This document shows positions 1 through 5,163 of a DNA stretch of 7,165 bases, one piece after another (position 1 is the first letter of the stretch; each line of letters starts with the position of its first letter). The position numbers and the translations under genes are program-made. The stretch is from Comamonas sp. lk (GTDB lineage Bacteria > Pseudomonadota > Gammaproteobacteria > Burkholderiales > Burkholderiaceae_C): positions 1-7,165 of the forward strand of contig CAMCJY010000097.1 in assembly GCA_945875225.1 (NCBI GenBank). The letters are read 5' to 3'. The notes under the pieces were generated by a model, which worked only from the letters and a program-made list of their open reading frames with translations, was not told the DNA's origin and did not search any database.

Positions 1-724
1 AGCCCGACTCACGCATCGTGGGAATCGCAATACCGGGCAAGCGTTTTTCAGACGTTACGCCGATCGCGCGCATTTTCCCGGCCTTGATGTATTCGGCAAC
101 TTCACTGTAACCGCTGCCGCCGACGGTGACGTTGCCACCCAAAACTGCCGCAGTGGCTTCGCCGCCGCCACGAAAGGCGACGTAGTTCACTTTTTTGGGG
201 TCAACGCCCACACGGGTTGCCAGCATAGAAGCGCAAATATGCTCTGTCGAACCTCGCGAGCCACCGCCCCATTTGACGCTGCCCGGGTCTTTCTTCATTT
301 GCTCCACGACATCTTTCATTGTCTTCAATGGTGAATCGGCTGGCACCACAAAAACGTTGAATTCACTGGTCAGTCGCGCAATCGGGGTAATGCGGTCCAT
401 GCCGACTTGGGGTTTGCCGGTAATGATGCCTCCGACCATGACTGCACCGGTCATGATCAAGGCGTTGGGGTCGCCTTTGGACGCGTTCACAAACTGCGCC
501 AAACCAATCGCGCCGGCTGCGCCGCCTTTGTTTTCATACTGCACGGTGTCGGCTACTTTGGCATCGAGCAAGGCTTTACCGAGTTCGCGCCCGGTTCCGT
601 CCCAGCCGCCGCCTGGGTTGGCTGGAATCATCATTTTGATGTTACTGGCGGCCAATGCACGCATGGGCAAAGCGCCCGCCACCGACAAAGCGGCTAAAGA
701 CTTCAGAAAGGTATCGCGACGCAT
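1..724 (-). CDS. tctC: Tripartite tricarboxylate transporter substrate-binding protein, TctC/Bug family (partial, 3' end outside window)
   Basis: Periplasmic solute receptor that would hand a carboxylate (citrate or a related acid; the ligand cannot be read from sequence) to a TctA/TctB membrane unit. Only 241 codons are present; the family is usually about 320 residues. The N-terminus MRRDTFLKSLAAL... is an export signal with an Arg pair, a hydrophobic stretch and an A-x-A type cleavage region near residues 23-26. RRDTFLK resembles a Tat motif but has one residue too many between RR and FLK, so Sec or Tat is open. Family marks seen: PANPGGGWDG near residues 34-43, YENKGGAAGAIG near 63-73, and a GGGSRGSTEH loop near 153-162. 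The ATG at 724 is fixed by an AGGAG six bases upstream (complement 731-735). It is divergent from tctDE, the classic arrangement for a transporter controlled by that two-component system; tctB and tctA would be expected downstream, beyond position 1. Family is sure; ligand unknown. Confidence 0.93.
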   Translation of the reverse strand, partial: MRRDTFLKSLAALSVAGALPMRALAASNIKMMIPANPGGGWDGTGRELGKALLDAKVADTVQYENKGGAAGAIGLAQFVNASKGDPNALIMTGAVMVGGIITGKPQVGMDRITPIARLTSEFNVFVVPADSPLKTMKDVVEQMKKDPGSVKWGGGSRGSTEHICASMLATRVGVDPKKVNYVAFRGGGEATAAVLGGNVTVGGSGYSEVAEYIKAGKMRAIGVTSEKRLPGIAIPTMRESG

Positions 725-751
725 AAAGTTCTCCTGAGGGTGTTTAAAACA

Positions 752-779
752 GCTCTATGATGGCAAGCGAGGCTGTCAA
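752..779 (-). promoter_or_regulatory. Candidate sigma-70 promoter of tctC
   Basis: Read on the minus strand there is a perfect TTGACA (complement 774-779), a 16-bp spacer, and TAGAGC (complement 752-757), which matches only three of six bases of the -10 consensus. Transcription would start near 745, giving a leader of about 20 nt that still contains the AGGAG ribosome site. A strong -35 with a poor -10 and an overlapping direct repeat suits a promoter that needs an activator. This is inferred from pattern only. Confidence 0.4.
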
Positions 780-788
780 TCGGCTGTC
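771..788. promoter_or_regulatory. Tandem GGCTGTC direct repeat, candidate TctD binding site
   Basis: GGCTGTC occurs at 771-777 and again at 782-788, exactly 11 bp apart, so both copies face the same side of the helix. OmpR-family response regulators bind as head-to-tail dimers to such tandem repeats. On the minus strand the site reads GACAGCC-GATT-GACAGCC and its downstream copy overlaps the tctC -35 hexamer, as expected for an activator touching sigma factor. A second related pair, TGTTTAAAAC at 741-750 and TGTCTAAAAC at 785-794 (one mismatch), is 44 bp apart, four turns of 11 bp. The first of these lies in TGTTTAAAACA (741-751), a perfect inverted repeat around a central A. Confidence 0.45.
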
Positions 789-830
789 TAAAACCCTAGG
801 GGAAACCCGAACCACCCCACCTTGCTTTTT

Positions 831-1508
831 ATGCGCCTGCTGCTGATTGAAGACGACCCCGCCCTGGCACTGACCTTAAAACGCAGCTTGGAGAGAAAGT
901 TGATGCAGGTTCAACTCTGCGACAACGGAGGCCAAGCCGTGGCGGCATGGCAAGCGATGCAGCCCGATGTGGTGGTCTTGGATTTGAACTTACCTGGGCT
1001 TGACGGTTTACAAGTTTTGGAAAACGCCCGCCAAGCAGGTCTTGCAACGCCTGTTTTGATATTGACAGCGCGGGGCACCGTGGGGGACAAAATACTCGGA
1101 CTCAATGCGGGCGCCGACGACTACCTCCCCAAACCCTTTGACCTCGATGAGCTCGAAGCCCGGGTCCGCGCATTAAACCGAAGACAGTTCGGCGCTCTCC
1201 CTACCACCGATTACCCGGCCACTACCTTTGGCGCGCTTCGGCTCGACCGCGATAACCGTGCTTTGTACCTGCAAGGCGCAGTGATGGATCTCAGCCCGCG
1301 GGAGTTTGCGTTGATGGCGGCCTTGATGAAAAAGCCAGGGCATGCGGTCGCCAAAGAGCGCTTGCTCGACCTGGTTTTCCCAGGGCAACAGGACGTTCAG
1401 TTAGAAGCCATTGAGGTGGTGGTTTACCGTTTAAGAAAAAAACTGCTCAATGCCGGTGTGACTTTGGTCACGCTGCGGGGTTTGGGCTATTTACTCAAGG
1501 CCGAATAA
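831..1508 (+). CDS. tctD: OmpR/PhoB-type response regulator TctD
   Basis: Cytoplasmic DNA-binding half of the TctDE two-component system, expected to activate the divergent tctC transport operon. With the ATG at 831 the protein has 225 residues, the usual length. The receiver domain (1-115) shows the acidic pair in IEDD (residues 7-9), phosphoacceptor Asp51 in VVVLDLNLPGLDG, Thr79 in LILTARG and Lys101 in LPKPFD. The winged-helix effector domain (about 130-225) has LSPREFALM, the recognition-helix region IEVVVYRLRKKL, and the wing motif LVTLRGLGYLL. An in-frame TTG at 822 would add three residues (MLF) before the normal MRLLLIEDD start and is less likely. No Shine-Dalgarno is visible before 831, so translation may be weak or the message may have a very short leader. 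The kinase gene follows after 3 nt. Confidence 0.93.
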   Translation: MRLLLIEDDPALALTLKRSLERKLMQVQLCDNGGQAVAAWQAMQPDVVVLDLNLPGLDGLQVLENARQAGLATPVLILTARGTVGDKILGLNAGADDYLPKPFDLDELEARVRALNRRQFGALPTTDYPATTFGALRLDRDNRALYLQGAVMDLSPREFALMAALMKKPGHAVAKERLLDLVFPGQQDVQLEAIEVVVYRLRKKLLNAGVTLVTLRGLGYLLKAE

Positions 1509-1511
1509 GCC

Positions 1512-2927
1512 ATGCGAGAAGTTCGGTACACCAGCCTACGGCGCAGCTTGCTCATTGGTATTTTGGTGCCGATTGTGTTGTTCGTAGCCATTGATACCTT
1601 GAGCCTGTACCGTCAAACCTTGGATGCGGTCAATATCGCGTATGACAGAACTCTTTTGGCGTCGGCCAAAGCCATCGGAGAGCTGATCGAAATCCAAGGC
1701 AGTGCAGAACAAGCGCAGTTGCGAACACGAATTCCTTACGCCGCCTTAGAGGCATTTGAAGCCGATAACCGCAGTCGTATGACCTACCGCGTGTCTGACG
1801 CCACAGGACGGTGGATTGATGGTGCGCAAGATTTGCCAGCGTGGCAAGGACGCTTGCCAGACCAAGGGCCGTATGCGGCCTTGGTGGATTTTTACGACGC
1901 CCGCTTGGGCAGTGAACCGGTGCGGGTGGCCGTGTTATTGCAGCCGGTGGCCACCGGCAATGAACGGGCGATGGCGATGGTGCAAGTGGCCGAAACCCTG
2001 GAAATTCGACAAACGCTGGCGCGGCAAATTTTGCTAGACACGCTGCTGCGGCAAGCCGCGCTTATCGCTGTTATTGCAGGGGTTGTGCTGTTTGTCGTCC
2101 AAAGGGTGACACGGCCTGTTCGCAGGCTCAGCCAGGCTTTGTCCAGTCGCCAAGAGGACGATCTCAGCGCGATCGACGAGGCAGGTCTGCCACGCGAGTT
2201 GCGACCGCTGACCCAAGCCACTAGCCAAGTGATGCAACGCCTCGAACACTTGTTAGAAAACCAAAAAAAGTTTGTCCGGGACGCCGCCCACCAACTTCGA
2301 ACACCGCTTGCCGTTTTGAAACTGCAAGTGCAATCAGCCCGGCGTGGTGATCTTGCCCCCCACTTGGCGCTCCAAGACATCGAGGCCACCGTTGACAGGG
2401 CCACGCAACTGGCCAACCAAATGCTCTCTTTGGCCAAGATTGAGCAATTGCGTCAGCAAAAAGATTACCGCTGCTTGGATTGGGCGCCGTCGGTGCGCGA
2501 GATTGCGCTGGATTTGTCGCCTCTGATCGCAGCCAAATCGCTGGACTTTGAGATAGAAACGCAGGCCTGCACCGTCTTGGCCCATGCGTGGATCTTGCGT
2601 GAAATGACCCGCAACCTCCTTGACAATGCGATTCGCTATTGCCCAATAGGCGCCAGCTTGCGGATAGATTTGCGGCAGAAAGGTGCCTACGCCGTGCTGC
2701 TCATTGCAGACTCTGGCCCCGGTATGGACGTAGCCCAAAGTACGCGCTTATTTCAAGCTTTCGCGACTGAGCGGCCCGCATCAGGCTCAGGGCTTGGTTT
2801 GACCATCGCACGGGAAATGGTCTTGGCCCTGGGCGGAGAAATTAGCTTGGAGAACCGTTTTGAAGCCAGTCGTGTGGTCGGTTTAGACGCCCTGATTCGT
2901 CTGCCCATGACTAGGTCAGTTACCTGA
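1512..2927 (+). CDS. tctE: Sensor histidine kinase TctE
   Basis: Inner-membrane kinase, 471 residues, that would sense a tricarboxylate (directly or through the binding protein) and phosphorylate TctD. Order of parts: membrane segment at about 12-32; periplasmic domain about 33-175, resembling the N-terminal sensor domain typical of TctE-like kinases; second membrane segment about 180-198; HAMP-like linker starting RVTRPVRRLSQAL (198-210); dimerisation/phosphoacceptor box FVRDAAHQLRTPL with His260; then the ATPase domain with N-box NLLDNAIRY (368-376), G1 box DSGPG (400-404), F-box-like LFQAF (413-417) and G2 box GSGLGL (425-430). All key kinase residues are present, so it should be active. 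It starts 3 nt after the tctD stop, so the two genes are co-transcribed and probably translationally coupled. It converges on the BLUF gene, with 51 bp between stops and no clear terminator. Confidence 0.93.
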   Translation: MREVRYTSLRRSLLIGILVPIVLFVAIDTLSLYRQTLDAVNIAYDRTLLASAKAIGELIEIQGSAEQAQLRTRIPYAALEAFEADNRSRMTYRVSDATGRWIDGAQDLPAWQGRLPDQGPYAALVDFYDARLGSEPVRVAVLLQPVATGNERAMAMVQVAETLEIRQTLARQILLDTLLRQAALIAVIAGVVLFVVQRVTRPVRRLSQALSSRQEDDLSAIDEAGLPRELRPLTQATSQVMQRLEHLLENQKKFVRDAAHQLRTPLAVLKLQVQSARRGDLAPHLALQDIEATVDRATQLANQMLSLAKIEQLRQQKDYRCLDWAPSVREIALDLSPLIAAKSLDFEIETQACTVLAHAWILREMTRNLLDNAIRYCPIGASLRIDLRQKGAYAVLLIADSGPGMDVAQSTRLFQAFATERPASGSGLGLTIAREMVLALGGEISLENRFEASRVVGLDALIRLPMTRSVT

Positions 2928-2978
2928 TGAATGGATTACCAAAGCCGGAGCGCATCGCACATGAAGCGTCCATAGAAA

Positions 2979-3422
2979 TTACCGGTTAGGTGACTTGCGG
3001 ATCTGGTTGTAGATTGAAACAAACGCACTCAGACCTAAGGAAAGCGGCTTTGACTTGGCTTCGTCCGTGAGCATGTTCATCAAAATCCCCATACCCGATG
3101 ATGGCATCAGTGATTCGATTTCTGGGGCACCTACAAAGCCCATAGAACATTCGTTAAAGCTGCGATGCGAAATGGTGTTTTCTTGTTCCTTATTTATTCG
3201 CGTATGCCTTAAATCAGGGTCGATGAATTTTTCATAGACATTTGCAACCGATTTATTTTCACCCTCTAAGATTTGAACAAATTCTCCTTGGTGGTAGATC
3301 AGCATCCCAGTGATATCTTCTGCCAAATTACGACGTCGCGCTGAAGCTAATATGTGATTTAAGTCTTCATCAGTTAGATGGGGCGCCACCGATACGCTGC
3401 AATACAAGAGTTCTACTAACAT
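2979..3422 (-). CDS. Short BLUF-domain blue-light photoreceptor
   Basis: A 147-residue protein that is almost only a BLUF domain, which binds FAD and signals blue light by rearranged hydrogen bonds around flavin. Starting from the ATG at 3422 (MLVELLYCSV), the flavin-network residues are at near-canonical positions: Tyr7, Asn32 in RRRN, and Gln50 in GEFVQILEG. Other family marks are ITGMLIYHQG (37-46), the DLRHTRI region near 70-76, and SMGF (93-96) with Met94. The Trp common two residues before that Met is Cys92 here. Residues after about 97 form a short helical tail with no output domain, so the signal must pass by protein contact, as in other short BLUF proteins. A GTG at 3428 would add two residues; the ATG start fits family habit (M-L-V-x-L-L-Y). 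The gene is divergent from the MerR/B12 regulator, its likely partner, and is richer in A+T than the flanking blocks. Confidence 0.92.
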   Translation of the reverse strand: MLVELLYCSVSVAPHLTDEDLNHILASARRRNLAEDITGMLIYHQGEFVQILEGENKSVANVYEKFIDPDLRHTRINKEQENTISHRSFNECSMGFVGAPEIESLMPSSGMGILMNMLTDEAKSKPLSLGLSAFVSIYNQIRKSPNR

Positions 3423-3467
3423 GCCCACCCCACGATCGAATGCTGGATGTTCAGCCCAATGTCAATT

Positions 3468-3479
3468 TTTTGATCAAAA
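3468..3479. repeat. 12-bp perfect palindrome upstream of the BLUF gene
   Basis: TTTTGATCAAAA is a perfect palindrome 46 bp upstream of the BLUF start codon, next to the minus-strand TTGACA at 3460-3465. It could be an operator for the BLUF gene. A/T-rich palindromes of this length also arise by chance in A+T-rich spacers. Confidence 0.3.
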
Positions 3480-3534
3480 GCATATTTACGTTTGACCCGC
3501 TCTTCGGTCGGGAAAACGCCCAAATAATTGTTTT

Positions 3535-3544
3535 TTTAGGGCCT
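3535..3544. repeat. TTTAGGGCCT, first copy of a direct repeat shared with 4012-4021
   Basis: The ten bases are repeated exactly at 4012-4021, close to the MerR/B12 gene. The core AGGGCCT is palindromic around its central G. After the repeat both copies continue with the related CAGAC and TTGTC, so the likeness runs about 15 bp with two mismatches. The copies lie about 113 bp upstream of the BLUF start and 58 bp upstream of the MerR start. They could be one regulator's sites at both promoters; one exact 10-mer pair in 656 bp has a chance expectation of roughly 0.2, so the evidence is modest. Confidence 0.35.
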
Positions 3545-3590
3545 CAGACATTGCCGCTAACAGGGCTAGTTTTCAGACCGTAACGTTCAT

Positions 3591-3812
3591 TTATTGACTA
3601 CTTTCATTTCCAAGCAGATTGTCTGTAACGGATACATCAGTCGCTGAAAATACGGCATTATTTTCGGCCGGCCTAATGATGTTGACAGGTGAGTCTTGGA
3701 GCGATCGTGTACTCGCCGTACGGTGCTGCATTTCGGAGAAGTAAAGTCCCCAGCACTTTACAGCTGCGGATGTCCGTTGTGCAATTGTTGCGGTTGGTTC
3801 TGTCGAGTGCAT
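3591..3812 (-). CDS. Possible small protein gene, 73 codons, unrecognised
   Basis: An open frame starting MHSTEPTATI and ending LLGNESSQ, on the same strand as the BLUF gene and 168 bp upstream of it. A purine-rich AGAGAGA lies just before the paired ATGs at 3815 and 3812, a plausible ribosome site. The product would be soluble and polar with no signal peptide, membrane segment or motif that I know. The frame stays open upstream to 3929, which would give 112 residues, but that extension has no visible ribosome site. Codon choice is not clearly gene-like, and an inverted repeat (3741-3761) lies inside the frame, so this may be non-coding. It is listed because MerR/BLUF light switches can control small proteins (E. 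coli BluR controls ycgZ-ymgAB), though I see no similarity to those. Confidence 0.18.
   Translation of the reverse strand: MHSTEPTATIAQRTSAAVKCWGLYFSEMQHRTASTRSLQDSPVNIIRPAENNAVFSATDVSVTDNLLGNESSQ
3741..3761. repeat. Perfect 7-7-7 inverted repeat in the BLUF-MerR spacer
   Basis: GTAAAGT (3741-3747) and ACTTTAC (3755-3761) are perfect inverted arms around a 7-base loop CCCCAGC. As DNA this has the dyad shape of a dimeric regulator site. As RNA it would be a short hairpin with no T-run after it, so a terminator is unlikely. It sits mid-spacer, about 320 bp from either gene start, too far for a simple promoter operator unless a small gene or RNA lies here. Confidence 0.4.
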
Positions 3813-4011
3813 CATTTCTCTCTGGTGAATGCGCGCGGGCGCGGCGAACGGTTTTAAATTCAGCCTAAGCCGCAGATTGTCCAGAACAGCCAACACTTTT
3901 GGGCGAATCGTGGACGCTTTTGACGTCAAGTCAGTAGCAAGCTTTTTTTGAACTAAGGGCTAGTCGCACGCAACAAAAAATGCGTATTCCAACCCTATCC
4001 TTGGTTGGTAA

Positions 4012-4021
4012 TTTAGGGCCT
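4012..4021. repeat. TTTAGGGCCT, second copy of the direct repeat at 3535-3544
   Basis: Exact ten-base match to 3535-3544, in the same orientation, abutting the TTTGTC-TGG-GACAAA inverted repeat (they share base 4021). Its position next to the operator-like cluster makes a regulatory role more likely than for the distant copy. Confidence 0.35.
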
Positions 4022-4049
4022 TTGTCTGGGACAAAGTAGAGGGGACAAA
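4021..4049. promoter_or_regulatory. Operator-like inverted plus direct repeat before the MerR/B12 gene
   Basis: TTTGTC-TGG-GACAAA (4021-4035) is a perfect inverted repeat. The right arm recurs as a direct copy: GGGACAAA at 4028-4035 and at 4042-4049, 14 bp apart. The group ends 29 bp before the ATG at 4079, inside the expected promoter or leader. MerR/CarH-type proteins bind such multi-repeat operators, with CarH acting as a tetramer on more than two half-sites, and often repress themselves. A TTGTCT at 4022-4027 lies 17 bp from ACAAAT at 4045-4050, a weak promoter candidate that would lie inside the repeats. The symmetry is certain; the bound protein is inferred. Confidence 0.5.
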
Positions 4050-4078
4050 TGTTTATTTTTTTGTTACCCTGAGTGACT

Positions 4079-4999
4079 ATGCCAAATAATGCCTTCGTCT
4101 TGCAGTCAGACATCGAACGTCAAACGGGATTTGGCATTGAACAACTACGGAAGTGGCGCCAACGGTTTGGCTTTCCTCCAGCACAACATGACCTAAGTGG
4201 AAGGGCGATTTATTCACGCGACTCCGTCAATAGGCTCATGGTGATCAAACGCCTGCTTGAGGCTGGACTTCGCCCCGGTCAAGTTGTAGCCAAGACGGAA
4301 GTTGAAAATTTAAAAATGGCTGAGGATCTCAAGCTATTCAAACCTAATGTAGACCGTTCAGACTCCACAAATGCTTTGATCAGTCTTCTGGGCTATTCCG
4401 ACAGCGAAGGATTTAAGGCCCTGCTGCGCAAACAACGCGCTAAGCGCACCATGTTGGACTTCGTCCAAAACACCATCACACCACTGATGCTTGGCATTGG
4501 AGACGCCTGGCTAAGCGGTGAAATCGATATTTACCACGAACACATTTGCTCCTCAATGATCGAGCGTTATTTGATTGCAGAAACACTCAAATCAAAACCA
4601 AAGCTTAGCTATCCAGTCTTTTTATTCGCCTTGCCCCCTGGTGAGCGCCATGAGCTTGGGTTGCTTATGGTCGAGGCTGTGATGGCAGAAGCTGGCGCTT
4701 ACATCGTGAACGTTGGAACCGATATTCCAATAAACTGTTTGAAGTTGGCTGCAATTGAGTACAAAGCCGACGTGGTTGCGATAACGTTCAGTTTTGCTTA
4801 TCCTCCTCGCGAGGTGGCCCCAACACTGGCGCATTTGCGGCGTTTGCTACCGCAGAGTGTGCTGATCTGGGCAGGCGGAGCTGGTTTGTCGCAGGTCAAG
4901 CGAGCGCCTAAAGGAGTGCGACTAATTTCCCACTTTGACGAGGCAATTACAGCTCTGGGTGAACTGGTGAGGGCCGGACAAGCTCAACCGTCGGTATGA
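4079..4999 (+). CDS. MerR-family regulator with CarH/LitR-type cobalamin-binding module
   Basis: A 306-residue, three-part regulator. An N-terminal MerR-type winged helix (about 7-75) contains TGFGIEQLRKWRQRFGFP and a following helix pair ending LRPGQVV. Next comes a helical-bundle domain (about 95-175) with Trp144 and Glu154-His155, spaced exactly as the W-x9-E-H motif by which CarH covers the upper face of adenosylcobalamin. The C-terminal Rossmann-like B12-binding domain (about 178-300) has Glu189-x-His191-x-x-Gly194, where the His is the lower cobalt ligand, then GTDIP (213-217) and GGAGL (266-270). Related proteins bind DNA as B12-loaded tetramers in the dark and fall apart in light, freeing target genes. 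The ATG at 4079 has a weak GAG at 4071-4073; a GTG at 4073 would add only two residues. It is divergent from the BLUF gene, recalling E. coli BluR/BluF. MerR/B12 architecture is sure; light sensing through B12 is inferred from the conserved residues. Confidence 0.9.
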   Translation: MPNNAFVLQSDIERQTGFGIEQLRKWRQRFGFPPAQHDLSGRAIYSRDSVNRLMVIKRLLEAGLRPGQVVAKTEVENLKMAEDLKLFKPNVDRSDSTNALISLLGYSDSEGFKALLRKQRAKRTMLDFVQNTITPLMLGIGDAWLSGEIDIYHEHICSSMIERYLIAETLKSKPKLSYPVFLFALPPGERHELGLLMVEAVMAEAGAYIVNVGTDIPINCLKLAAIEYKADVVAITFSFAYPPREVAPTLAHLRRLLPQSVLIWAGGAGLSQVKRAPKGVRLISHFDEAITALGELVRAGQAQPSV

Positions 5000-5125
5000 A
5001 TCTCAGGGTCATTTAGCCACCCTTTAACCCGGGACCTAAGAGATCAAAAAATTGGCAAAACAAGAGCCTCGCCAAGCGCTTGCAAAAGGAATAAGGGTGG
5101 TACTGAGTCTGGTTTAGCCAATGCC

Positions 5126-5153
5126 GGTGCGCTTTTGGTTTGCCAAGCGCACC
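5126..5153. repeat. Perfect 9-bp hairpin between convergent genes
   Basis: GGTGCGCTT (5126-5134) and AAGCGCACC (5145-5153) pair perfectly around a 10-base loop. It lies between the convergent MerR/B12 and NlpC/P60 genes, 11 bp past the latter's stop, where a two-way terminator would be expected, but neither strand has a T-run directly after the stem. Part of its right side, GCCAAGCGC (5142-5150), is repeated at 5071-5079, where it overlaps the palindrome CAAGCGCTTG (5073-5082). On the minus strand a weaker 5-bp stem, TTGGC/GCCAA, followed by TTTTTT (complement of the A-run at 5045-5050), is the better candidate terminator for the NlpC/P60 gene. Confidence 0.5.
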
Positions 5154-5163
5154 CACCCAATTA

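Larger units (their letters stand above)
3423..4078. other. Repeat-rich intergenic region between the divergent BLUF and MerR/B12 genes
   Basis: 656 bp with no confident gene, unusually long for a divergent promoter region in a compact genome. It contains several separate symmetric elements (listed on their own), a TTGACA on the minus strand (complement 3460-3465) upstream of the BLUF gene without a convincing -10, and a TTGACA on the plus strand at 3682-3687, also without one. GTAC occurs at 3709-3712 and 3718-3721, the second inside the palindrome CCGTACGG (3716-3723). It may hold promoters for both genes plus a small gene, or the remains of a lost gene. The open frame at 3931-4113 (minus) covers the operator-like repeats and looks accidental. 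Confidence 0.5.

Noticed and set aside
195..737. Plus-strand open frames (195-737, 407-697) opposite tctC
   Set aside because: They lie on the reverse of a clear TctC coding frame with signal peptide and ribosome site, and show no domain of their own.
1892..2738. Several minus-strand frames inside tctE
   Set aside because: Low-complexity Ser/Arg/Trp-rich products opposite a complete histidine kinase; shadows of the real gene.
2947..2971. Imperfect hairpin between tctE and the BLUF gene
   Set aside because: The arms GGAGCGCAT and ATGAAGCGTCC pair only with bulges and no T-run follows on either strand, so I do not call a terminator.
3423..4078. CRISPR array, tRNA or insertion-sequence remnant in the long spacer
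   Set aside because: No regularly spaced repeat, no cloverleaf with a CCA end, and no terminal inverted repeats with target duplication could be found.
3931..4113. 60-codon minus-strand frame over the MerR/B12 promoter
   Set aside because: It overlaps the start of the MerR/B12 gene and the operator repeats, and its product resembles nothing known to me.
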